Positions 1 to 6,249 of a stretch of DNA of 6,395 nucleotides are shown here, piece by piece. The translations under genes were made by a program, and so were the position numbers. The DNA comes from CAZART01 sp964487555 (GTDB taxonomy: Bacteria; Bacteroidota; Rhodothermia; Rhodothermales; VXPQ01): the NCBI GenBank assembly GCA_964487555.1, contig CAZART010000204.1, forward strand, positions 1 through 6,395, given 5' to 3'. The notes beneath the pieces are model-generated. The model was not told the origin of the DNA and searched no databases. It worked only from the letters and a program-made list of their open reading frames with translations. Numbering within the stretch: the first letter of the stretch is position 1; the number at the start of each line of letters is the position of its first letter.

Positions 1-2359
1 CGCGATCCTCGATCTTCAATCCTCGATCCTCGCTCCTCGCCCCTCGCCCCTCGCTCCTCGCTCCTCGCTCCTCCCCCTCCCTCACCGGTCCATATCGATA
101 CAACAACGCCGGCAACAAAAACAAATTCGCGACCAGCGCCACGGCCAGCGTGAGGGCCGTAAGTGCCCCCATGTTAACCGTGCCGCCGAAGCTCGAGAGA
201 GTGAAGACCAGGAAGCCGCTCATCAGAATCAGCGACGTGAAGAGAATGGCCTTCCCCGTCTCGCCGAGGGTCGTACGTACGGCTTGATCGCGCATCATCC
301 CTTCGCGGCGGAAAAGGCGGTACTTCGTAAGGAAGTGAATCGTGTCGTCGACGGCGATGCCGAAAGCGAGGGAGAAGATCAAGGCCGTAGACGGCTTCAG
401 CGCGATGCCTGCGAAGCCCATCGCGCCGCCCACGACCAGCAGCGGGATCACGTTCGGAAGAAGGCTGATAAACGTCAGCGCCGCCGAACGGAAGAGAACC
501 GCCATCAACAAAGAGATGACGAGGAGCGCCACGCCCAACGAGATGATTAGATTACGGATGAGGCTCTCGCCGGATCGCGTCGACATTATGGCCGTCCCCG
601 TCACCACCACGTCGAATTCGTCGCCGCCGAAGGTGGATTCGGTTAGCGTCCGAACCGTGTCCGCGAGCTGGTTCATATGCTCCGTTCCGATGTCGGCCAC
701 CCCCAGGTAGATGCGAGTCTTGCTGAAGGTTGAATCGACGAACCGGGGAAGGTTCTCGAATAACTCCCCCTCGCTGCCACTCAGGAACCGTCCCAATGCG
801 CTCTGCAGAAAGGGTAGTTCGTAGCTCGATGGAATACGGTACGCGCCTGGATTTCCGCCAAAATACGCCTGGTTTCCAAGTTTCATGAGGTCGACCGCCG
901 ACAAAGTCATGCCTACGGGTGCCAACGTGCCGAGCTCTTCTTCAAGCTGATCGACGCGGCGCATCGCGCCGAGCGTCTTGAACCGCCCGTCCCGGTCCGA
1001 CTCAATGACGACTTCCATCGGCAGAACGCCGCCGAACTTCTCCTCGAAGACGGCAAGATCTCGACGAAGGGGATCATCATCGTAGAAATCCGAAAAGACG
1101 AAAATGTCGGTCGAGATCTGCGTGACGCCTACGATTCCTCCCACGACGAAAAGACCCGTTATACCCAGTATTGCGCCGCTGTATTTGCGCGTAAGGCGGG
1201 CCTTGGCGTCGAAGAAGTCGGAGAACCGGTCGTGCGTCGCCAGCGAGGCAACGTCGACTCGCGGCGGGCGAATACGCATGTAGGTCAGCGGTATCATGGT
1301 GATCGACAGGCCGTAGAGGATCATGATGCCGATCGCTGCGAATCCACCAAAACCCTCAAGCAGTCGGTTGCCCGACAGCAGGAGCACCGCGAATCCGATG
1401 GCGGTCGTCAGGCACGTGAGGAGTGTCGCCATTCCGACCGTCCGGACCGTTTCCACGATCGCTTCACGGCGGTCGCGCAGCACGGAGTATTGATCGAAAA
1501 ACTTCGTACTCAGGTGGATGGCCGTCGCCATACCGATGATGACGATAAGCGCGGGTAGCACGGCCGTCACGATGTTCAACTTTTGATCGAAAACAGCCAT
1601 CAGGCCGAACGTCCAGATGATACCCAGCACGACGATTGCGGTAGGCAGCACTACGGCTCGCCATGCGCGAAATGTGACGTAGAGAAAGATGAGAGAAATC
1701 AGAAGCGCGAGAACGGTGAACAGCGGCGCCTCGCGCGTGACGCGCCTGGCATACTGCGTTCTGAGATACGGGAACCCGGCTAGGGCTACCTCTCCCGGCA
1801 GGAGGTCCGCGGCCCCTTCTATCTCGTCGACCAGAGCCAGGCGCTCCGGCCGGTTGTTGAACTCCGGAAGAATGCGCACCATCATCACCGTGGCCGTGCT
1901 GTCGCGCGAGATCAGCAGCCCTCTAAGAAATGGCTGGTTCAGAATGCGATCCGCGGCCTCCTCCGGTCGCAGATGAGGTTCGTATACGGGCTTCGAGATC
2001 AGTTCGCCGCCGACCCGTTCCAGATAAGGCACATTTGCAAGACTGAGGACATTCTCGACACCTTCTTTCTGTTCGATGGCGGCCGTGAGTGAATCGAGCG
2101 CATGCAGAAAAGGGGGTGCGAAGGGGTCTGTCTCGTGGAAGACGACGTAGAGAATGGTCTCAGTGCGCCCGAACACGCGCCCCATTTCGCGGAACTCCTC
2201 GAAGAACTCCTCCTCCGCCGCGGCGAAGTTTCCGGCGGCGTGGTCCGTTTCCAGGCCGCTCATTAAATAGCCGAAAACGAGCGTCATCACGACGATCACT
2301 GTCCAGATCGGACGCGGATGATCGAGGATCCAGAGAGCTGCGCGAGACCAAACCGACAT
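1..2359 (-). CDS. RND superfamily (MMPL/HAE3-type) exporter, C-terminus beyond window
   Basis: Minus-strand frame open from an ATG at 2359 to the window edge, giving at least 786 residues with no stop. The layout is that of a 12-TM RND transporter. TM1 is at about residues 17-35, followed by a large periplasmic loop (36-212). TM2-TM6 lie at about 213-360, with TM4 near 266-286. TM7 is at 394-413, followed by a second periplasmic loop (414-602). TM8-TM12 lie at about 604-753. TM10 carries GIAVDDTIHF with D671, D672 and H675, a hallmark of the HAE3/MMPL branch. TM4 has the matching GMATAIHL, but Ala278 sits where Asp is expected. The family uses proton motive force to export lipids, hopanoids or other amphiphiles from the inner membrane, often with a LolA-like lipoprotein partner; none is visible here. 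The substrate cannot be inferred. Residues 763-786 (EERGARS, EGRGARS, EDRGLKI, EDR) come from a 7-bp tandem repeat and are not part of the conserved fold. No clear ribosome binding site precedes the ATG. Confidence 0.93.
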   Translation of the reverse strand, partial: MSVWSRAALWILDHPRPIWTVIVVMTLVFGYLMSGLETDHAAGNFAAAEEEFFEEFREMGRVFGRTETILYVVFHETDPFAPPFLHALDSLTAAIEQKEGVENVLSLANVPYLERVGGELISKPVYEPHLRPEEAADRILNQPFLRGLLISRDSTATVMMVRILPEFNNRPERLALVDEIEGAADLLPGEVALAGFPYLRTQYARRVTREAPLFTVLALLISLIFLYVTFRAWRAVVLPTAIVVLGIIWTFGLMAVFDQKLNIVTAVLPALIVIIGMATAIHLSTKFFDQYSVLRDRREAIVETVRTVGMATLLTCLTTAIGFAVLLLSGNRLLEGFGGFAAIGIMILYGLSITMIPLTYMRIRPPRVDVASLATHDRFSDFFDAKARLTRKYSGAILGITGLFVVGGIVGVTQISTDIFVFSDFYDDDPLRRDLAVFEEKFGGVLPMEVVIESDRDGRFKTLGAMRRVDQLEEELGTLAPVGMTLSAVDLMKLGNQAYFGGNPGAYRIPSSYELPFLQSALGRFLSGSEGELFENLPRFVDSTFSKTRIYLGVADIGTEHMNQLADTVRTLTESTFGGDEFDVVVTGTAIMSTRSGESLIRNLIISLGVALLVISLLMAVLFRSAALTFISLLPNVIPLLVVGGAMGFAGIALKPSTALIFSLAFGIAVDDTIHFLTKYRLFRREGMMRDQAVRTTLGETGKAILFTSLILMSGFLVFTLSSFGGTVNMGALTALTLAVALVANLFLLPALLYRYGPVREGEERGARSEGRGARSEDRGLKIEDR
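5..74. repeat. Tandem 7-bp repeat array (left copy), reaching toward the window edge
   Basis: Ten consecutive heptamers on the plus strand. Units are ATCCTCG (5-11, 19-25, 26-32), ATCTTCA (12-18), CTCCTCG (33-39, 54-60, 61-67), CCCCTCG (40-46, 47-53) and CTCCTCC (68-74). The consensus is (A/C)(T/C)CCTCG. The array lies inside the reading frame of the RND exporter, directly after its last TM segment. Because 7 is not a multiple of 3, the frame is read with a 21-bp (7-residue) period. The array may continue left of the window. The same unit family recurs at 6040-6081. Confidence 0.9.
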
Positions 2360-2383
2360 GCGAATTCGGATTTCTGACTGCTA

Positions 2384-2391
2384 CAAAAATA
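2384..2391 (-). promoter_or_regulatory. Possible Bacteroidota-type -7 element for the RND exporter
   Basis: On the minus strand this reads TATTTTTG, matching the Bacteroidota -7 consensus TAnnTTTG. It lies 24 bp upstream of the exporter ATG, so transcription would begin with a leader of roughly 15-20 nt. The upstream partner is poor: TTCG about 21 bp away instead of TTTG at about 19 bp. A short motif like this can occur by chance. Confidence 0.35.
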
Positions 2392-2432
2392 TACGCGGGC
2401 GCGAAATCAGGCGAACGCCGCCACGAACATGG

Positions 2433-2453
2433 CGTAGACTATCGTATTCTACG
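2433..2453. promoter_or_regulatory. 21-bp imperfect palindrome, candidate operator
   Basis: The arms CGTAGA (2433-2438) and TCTACG (2448-2453) are perfect inverted repeats separated by 9 bp. Two further pairs inside the spacer also match, so 8 of 10 pairs are symmetric around a central C. A lone TCTACG half-site occurs again at 2501-2506. The palindrome lies in the divergent intergenic region, about 40 bp upstream of the putative exporter -7 element. This position would suit a dimeric repressor or activator. No regulator gene is present in the window. Confidence 0.4.
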
Positions 2454-2670
2454 ACCTAATGCGAAAAGCGCCTGCTCCAATCGCGAAGAGTGCGTTGCAT
2501 TCTACGAATCGAGCCGTTAGACTAGCACCTTTTAGGTACCGGCGCCGTCGAGCACGAATGACCGGATGAAAGGGTCCGTCGCCTACGAATAAATGAAGCG
2601 CTCCCCGTACGCGGCACCGGGGGCACGTTACGCGACAAAGGTCCGCCGCAGTTGGTTTCGTAATCCCCAT
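2449..2670 (-). CDS. Doubtful small ORF with one CxxC motif
   Basis: A minus-strand ORF of 73 codons starts at the ATG within the CCATGG at 2668-2673, or 5 codons earlier at 2685. It ends with TAG at 2449. It has a zinc-ribbon-like TCPRC near its N-terminus, a basic stretch RARRRRYLKG in the middle, and no second CxxC pair. I recognise no family. It occupies most of the divergent intergenic region and would lie upstream of the RND exporter in the same direction. Its start overlaps the ATG of the galactokinase-like gene on the other strand. No ribosome binding site or strong codon bias supports it, so it is more likely a chance ORF. Confidence 0.15.
   Translation of the reverse strand: MGITKPTAADLCRVTCPRCRVRGALHLFVGDGPFHPVIRARRRRYLKGASLTARFVECNALFAIGAGAFRIRS
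2495..2523 (+). promoter_or_regulatory. Weak sigma70-like promoter upstream of the galactokinase-like gene
   Basis: TTGCAT (2495-2500) and TAGACT (2518-2523) are separated by exactly 17 bp and each matches 4 of 6 consensus bases. The leader to the ATG at 2669 would be about 135-140 nt. The TCTACG half-site at 2501-2506 lies within the spacer, so a factor binding the 2433-2453 palindrome might also act here. Chance occurrence is quite possible. Confidence 0.22.
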
Positions 2671-3904
2671 GGCCTCAGATTTCATTCGGGAGCGTACAGG
2701 TGCGCCGCCCTATGTGACGCCGTATCTCGATGCGCTGGATCGGATGCAAGAGCATACGATCGTGCGCCCGCAACAGCTTGCCGAGCGCAGCCGATCCTTG
2801 TTAGTGGAGCGGTTCGGGTCGCGGGCAGACGGGGCTGAAGCGGCATTCGCACACGGGGCAACGGGGCTGATCGGCGAACACACGCACTACTTCGACGGGT
2901 TCGCCGTTCTGATGTCGCTGCCCCTCGGCACCGCCGTCGCCGCTCGAATCGTATCAGAGGGACCGTCGCAGCTTGCGTTCGAAGGCAGGAAGGATTCATG
3001 GGCGTTCGACACCGCCGGGCCCTCGGACGCCGACGGTCCGTCATGGGTTCGTCTGGTCGAAGAGCTATTTCGCCGGCTGGTCCCGCCCGGCACCTCTGTC
3101 GAAGTAGCTGTCGTCAGCACGGTTCCGTCCTCATGCCTGGATGCCTATCTGGCCGGTTTAGGCATCGCTGCGGCGCGTGTCGCGCAGTCACTTTTCGCCC
3201 TTCCACAAAGTGCCCTCGAGATGCAGCACCTCGTGCGGAACGTAATCGAGGTCTGCACAGGCTATCCTTTCAGCATCGCCTATCTCGTTGCGGCCGACGC
3301 CGGCCTTCCGGAAGACTATACACTTGTCGACACCCATACGATGGAGCATCTTGCCCTCGATGCACCATCTCGAGACGTATTGGGGTGGGGATTTGTGGAT
3401 GTGGGCATGGGTGTCGTTCAGGACGTCTCGTTCCATATAAAGAGGCGCGATCTCGCGGCGGAAGCCGCGGCCGTATTGCGACGGAAAGGATTTCCAAGGC
3501 TGGATTCCCTACGCGATCTTGAACATAAGGACCTGAAGGCCGGGCTCGACGTATTGCCCCGAAAGCTGAAGCCCGTTGTGCGGCACCTTGTCACTGAAAA
3601 CCGGCGCGTGCAGAAACTGGTCGCCGCCGTGAGACGTAGGGACTGGCAAATGTTCGGGGCGTTGCTCCTTATGTCCCATTCATCCCACCAGAAAGATTGG
3701 AGCAGCACAAATGAGCTTCTCGATGCGGTCGTGAACGAGACCGAAACGATGAGTATTGAAGGTATGTATGGTGCGGGCGTCACGGGTCGAGGCGGTTGCG
3801 TACTCACAGCCGGTCAGCCGTTTATCGTCCCACGATGCTTGGATCGTATCCAGGTGGCTCTAGAGGAACGATTCAACATCCGGCCCGACGTAATGCTTCT
3901 CTAA
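2669..3904 (+). CDS. Galactokinase-like GHMP-fold protein, probably non-catalytic
   Basis: 411 residues, compared with about 380-390 for typical galactokinases. Homology shows in GATGLIGEHTHYFDG (63-77), matching the N-terminal GRVNLIGEHTDY motif. It also shows in VRHLVTENRRV (304-314), matching the RHILTEN region, and in the C-terminal Gly-rich motif MYGAGVTGRGGCV (366-378). Key residues are changed. The motif-1 catalytic Arg is Ala64 and the sugar-binding Asp is His73. The ATP-binding PxGxGLSSSA motif is reduced to TVPSSCLDAYLAG (151-163). The catalytic Asp region (normally CGIMDQ) reads PFSIAYL (200-206), with Ala204 or Tyr205 in its place. The fold looks kept and galactose kinase activity looks lost. 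The N-terminus is about 35 residues longer than usual; Met26 is an alternative start. No Shine-Dalgarno is seen. The frame has no internal stops, so the gene is not an obvious pseudogene. It leads a three-gene cluster and ends 51 bp before the MoxR gene. A sensor or scaffold role, or another GHMP substrate, are the alternatives. Confidence 0.85.
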   Translation: MASDFIRERTGAPPYVTPYLDALDRMQEHTIVRPQQLAERSRSLLVERFGSRADGAEAAFAHGATGLIGEHTHYFDGFAVLMSLPLGTAVAARIVSEGPSQLAFEGRKDSWAFDTAGPSDADGPSWVRLVEELFRRLVPPGTSVEVAVVSTVPSSCLDAYLAGLGIAAARVAQSLFALPQSALEMQHLVRNVIEVCTGYPFSIAYLVAADAGLPEDYTLVDTHTMEHLALDAPSRDVLGWGFVDVGMGVVQDVSFHIKRRDLAAEAAAVLRRKGFPRLDSLRDLEHKDLKAGLDVLPRKLKPVVRHLVTENRRVQKLVAAVRRRDWQMFGALLLMSHSSHQKDWSSTNELLDAVVNETETMSIEGMYGAGVTGRGGCVLTAGQPFIVPRCLDRIQVALEERFNIRPDVMLL

Positions 3905-3955
3905 ACGACTCCGCTTTCGCTGCGACGCCCATCACTACCGGCAACCCAGGTATTC

Positions 3956-4948
3956 ATGTCTTTCGATTTAGCTCACGTAAACGAGCGCATCTCCCAGGAG
4001 AGCCAATTCGTCGATACACTCGTCAGCGAAATCGGCCGCGTCGTCGTGGGTCAGCGCTACATGGTCGAGCGACTCTTGATAGGGCTGCTGGGTGACGGGC
4101 ACGTTCTCCTCGAAGGTGTGCCGGGTCTCGCCAAAACACTTACCGTAAGCTCGCTCGCGAGTGCCATCGGCACGAAGTTTCAGCGGATCCAGTTCACACC
4201 GGATCTGCTGCCTGCCGATCTGCTCGGTACGCTGGTCTACAACCAGAAGGAAGGTTCTTTCTTTATTAAGAAGGGACCGATCTTCGCTAACATCATCCTC
4301 GCCGATGAGATCAACCGCTCTCCGGCGAAGGTGCAAAGCGCGCTCCTGGAAAGCATGCAGGAACGCCAGGTGACGATCGGCGAGACCACCTTTGCGCTCG
4401 ACGAGCCGTTCCTGGTGCTCGCCACGCAGAATCCAATTGAGCAGGAAGGCACGTATCCGCTGCCGGAAGCGCAGGTGGATCGGTTTATGCTCAAAATCAA
4501 GGTCGGTTATCCGACGAAGGACGAGGAGCTCGAGATCATGCGCCGCATGGCGCGAACGGGTATGAAGGAGCAGGTTCGGTCGGTCATCCGACCCAAGCAG
4601 ATCATAGACGCCCGAAAAGTGCTCAACGAGATGTATGTCGATGAGCGCGTCGAGCGCTACATCGTCGACCTCGTGATGGCCTCGCGCGAGCCGGCCAAAT
4701 ACCGCCTGTCCAGCATTGAGCCGCTCGTCGACTTCGGGGCGTCGCCTCGTGCTACCATCAACCTGAACCTGGCCTCCAGAGCGCATGCCTTTCTGCAGCA
4801 CCGCGCCTACGTGACGCCGGAGGACGTTCGATCCATCGCTATGGACGTCATGCGCCACCGCATCGCAATCTCGTACGAAGCCGAGGCCGAGGAAGTCGCC
4901 AGCGAAGACATCGTCCAAAGAATCCTCGAAACGGTAGAAGTACCCTAG
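3956..4948 (+). CDS. MoxR-family AAA+ ATPase
   Basis: 330 residues, the normal length for the MoxR family. Walker A is GVPGLAKT (54-61, Lys60). Walker B is ILADEIN (114-120, Asp117 and Glu118). Sensor 1 is ATQNP (156-160). LPEAQVDRF (169-177) carries the likely arginine finger Arg176, and sensor 2 is GASPRA (261-266, Arg265). The C-terminal lid holds RHRI (300-303). All ATPase residues look intact. MoxR proteins are cytoplasmic oligomeric ATPases that act as chaperones or activators of protein complexes, usually with a VWA-domain partner. The usual downstream neighbour is a DUF58 protein followed by VWA (BatA/BatB-like) genes. Here the next gene, 66 bp on, is hprK, and a galactokinase-like gene precedes it by 51 bp. 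Only a weak AGG lies 5 bp upstream of the ATG. The specific client is unknown. Confidence 0.95.
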   Translation: MSFDLAHVNERISQESQFVDTLVSEIGRVVVGQRYMVERLLIGLLGDGHVLLEGVPGLAKTLTVSSLASAIGTKFQRIQFTPDLLPADLLGTLVYNQKEGSFFIKKGPIFANIILADEINRSPAKVQSALLESMQERQVTIGETTFALDEPFLVLATQNPIEQEGTYPLPEAQVDRFMLKIKVGYPTKDEELEIMRRMARTGMKEQVRSVIRPKQIIDARKVLNEMYVDERVERYIVDLVMASREPAKYRLSSIEPLVDFGASPRATINLNLASRAHAFLQHRAYVTPEDVRSIAMDVMRHRIAISYEAEAEEVASEDIVQRILETVEVP

Positions 4949-5014
4949 ACGACAATATTCCGATCGCGGATAGCGCGAGACCAACGTCAAACCTGTACTC
5001 GGCACCCCAAACCC

Positions 5015-6031
5015 ATGGCGCATCAAGCCAAAGTCTTCAAGAAGGAGTCGATCACGGTCGAATTCATGGTAGAGCAGCTTCGTACGACGGTCGATGTCGA
5101 GATCGAAGCCGTCAACGAGGTTCCTGCCGCTGAGCGCCACGTTACAGAGAGTAATCTCCACCGGCCCGGCCTCGTCCTCGCGGGCTACAAAGAGCTCTTT
5201 ACGTTTCGTCGGATACAGATCCTCGGCAATACCGAGAATCAATTTCTGCAACACATGGACGACAAGGCGCGCCAGTCTGCCTTCGGCACGCTGATCGAGT
5301 TTCCCGTTCCCTGCATCGTGTTGACGGAAAACAATTCGCTTGCTCGGAATCTCGTGAAGATGGCGACTGAGAAAGGCGTGCCCGTCTATCGCACACCGCT
5401 GCCGTCGACACACTTCATGGCCGTGCTTCGCGATTTCCTGAGTGATCAATTCGCGCTTCAGCAAACGATCCACGGATCGCTGGTGGATGTCTACGGGATC
5501 GGGCTTCTGCTTATCGGCAAATCCGGAATCGGCAAGAGCGAAGTCGCACTCGATTTGGTAGAGCGGGGCCACCGCCTCGTCGCCGACGACGTCGTTATCG
5601 TGACGAGAAAGGAGGAGCAGCTGTTGATGGGATCCGGAACGGATCTGGTGCAGCACTTCATGGAAGTGCGCGGCCTCGGGCTGGTGGACATCCGGGCGAT
5701 GTTCGGTATTCGGGCTATCCGGTTCCAGAAGCGCGTCGAGGTCGTCGTAAACATGCAATTGTGGGACAAGGACGAGGAATACACGCGCCTCGGAATGGTC
5801 GACGACACCTTTACGCTTCTCGGCGTGGATCTTCCCATGGTGAAGGTTCCCGTCACGCCCGGCAAGAACATCACCGTAATTTGTGAGGTGATCGGGATGA
5901 ACCACCTCCTCCGGCACTACGGATACGACCCTGCCGAAGTGTTTGCAAAACGCCTCGCCGAGCGCATCCGCTCAAAAGGCCCCGGAGCGCCGGCTCGCGG
6001 CATCGAATACTTCGAGCACGACTACGAATAA
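5015..6031 (+). CDS. hprK: HPr kinase/phosphorylase (HprK/P)
   Basis: 338 residues, slightly longer than the usual 310-330. The N-terminal domain (about 10-140) has the family features NLHRPGLVLAGY (47-58) and RIQILGNTE (66-74). The C-terminal kinase domain shows His153 in IHGSLVDVYGIG, the P-loop GKSGIGKS (168-175), and HRLVADD (186-192) with Asp191/Asp192. It also has the HprK signature MEVRGLGLVDI (216-226) and the late loop PVTPGKN (279-285) followed by EVIGMN (291-296). In studied bacteria the enzyme uses ATP or pyrophosphate to phosphorylate HPr on Ser46 and uses Pi to reverse it, linking carbon status to gene regulation. The late loop has Thr281 where I expect Arg (PVRPGR). No HPr or other PTS gene is in the window. 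The ATG at 5015 is the first start and aligns with the usual N-terminus; no Shine-Dalgarno is evident. It is the last gene of the cluster, and a heptamer array begins 9 bp after its stop codon. Confidence 0.96.
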   Translation: MAHQAKVFKKESITVEFMVEQLRTTVDVEIEAVNEVPAAERHVTESNLHRPGLVLAGYKELFTFRRIQILGNTENQFLQHMDDKARQSAFGTLIEFPVPCIVLTENNSLARNLVKMATEKGVPVYRTPLPSTHFMAVLRDFLSDQFALQQTIHGSLVDVYGIGLLLIGKSGIGKSEVALDLVERGHRLVADDVVIVTRKEEQLLMGSGTDLVQHFMEVRGLGLVDIRAMFGIRAIRFQKRVEVVVNMQLWDKDEEYTRLGMVDDTFTLLGVDLPMVKVPVTPGKNITVICEVIGMNHLLRHYGYDPAEVFAKRLAERIRSKGPGAPARGIEYFEHDYE

Positions 6032-6039
6032 AGTCCCCA

Positions 6040-6081
6040 CCCCTCGATCCCCGATCCTCGCCCCTCCATCCTCGCCCCTCG
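6040..6081. repeat. Tandem 7-bp repeat array (right copy)
   Basis: Six consecutive heptamers: CCCCTCG (6040-6046), ATCCCCG (6047-6053), ATCCTCG (6054-6060), CCCCTCC (6061-6067), ATCCTCG (6068-6074) and CCCCTCG (6075-6081). They share unit, variants and plus-strand orientation with the array at 5-74. This copy is intergenic, starting 9 bp after the hprK stop. Relative to gene direction it is inverted compared with the left copy, which sits in the end of a minus-strand gene. No hairpin terminator is visible in it. Confidence 0.85.
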
Positions 6082-6205
6082 ACTTTATCTCCCCATCTTC
6101 CTGCCGATACATCCCTTACCGAGGAGCTGAAAACTCCCGTCGATGGGAAAATCTGTAATCGGAACCTACTCAAAACTTCATGGATCGTCCTGCAGAGGCA
6201 GTCAG
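6082..6205. other. Intergenic stretch with no supported feature
   Basis: No convincing ORF, RNA gene or strong terminator is seen between the heptamer array and the right-hand promoter. A weak TCCC/GGGA stem with a 6-base loop near 6134-6147 is flanked by A-rich sequence. It is too short to call a terminator. Confidence 0.5.
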
Positions 6206-6234
6206 TTGACAACCGCTTCATGTGCGGCTATATT
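6206..6234 (+). promoter_or_regulatory. Strong sigma70-like promoter
   Basis: TTGACA (6206-6211, a perfect -35 match) and TATATT (6229-6234, 5 of 6 matches to TATAAT) are separated by the optimal 17 bp. Transcription would start near 6241. It points rightward, away from hprK, so it should drive a gene starting near or beyond the window edge. A second TTGACA follows at 6236-6241 but lacks a good -10 at normal spacing. Confidence 0.7.
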
Positions 6235-6249
6235 CTTGACAATCGATCC

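Noticed and set aside
1..74. Heptamer array considered as a CRISPR array
   Set aside because: The units are 7 bp and contiguous with no unique spacers, so this is a simple tandem repeat.
284..1976. Several plus-strand open frames across the left third
   Set aside because: They are shadows of the minus-strand RND exporter, which has coherent TM segments and family motifs throughout. The plus-strand products are charged, low-complexity and unlike any family.
2320..2333. GATCGAGGATCC resembling a single heptamer unit near the exporter start
   Set aside because: It encodes conserved-looking N-terminal residues (WILDH) of the exporter and is not tandem, so the match is probably coincidental.
2089..2520. 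A 143-codon plus-strand ORF over the start of the exporter
   Set aside because: Its first half is antisense to the exporter N-terminus and the rest runs into the intergenic region. The Arg-rich composition is typical of a frame shadow.
3968..5917. A 649-codon minus-strand open frame antisense to both moxR and hprK
   Set aside because: moxR and hprK are in the same plus frame and this antisense frame is codon-aligned with them. It can only be stopped by sense TTA, CTA or TCA codons, which are rare in this GC-rich coding. The product is rich in His, Asp and Arg with no recognisable domain, while both sense genes have clear family motifs.
6134..6147. TCCC/GGGA hairpin as an hprK terminator
   Set aside because: The stem is only 4 bp and no T-run follows on the plus strand.
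5871..6221. A 116-codon minus-strand ORF spanning the right heptamer array
   Set aside because: It is antisense to the hprK 3' end and then reads through the repeat, giving Arg/Gly-rich sequence. No start signal or family similarity is seen.
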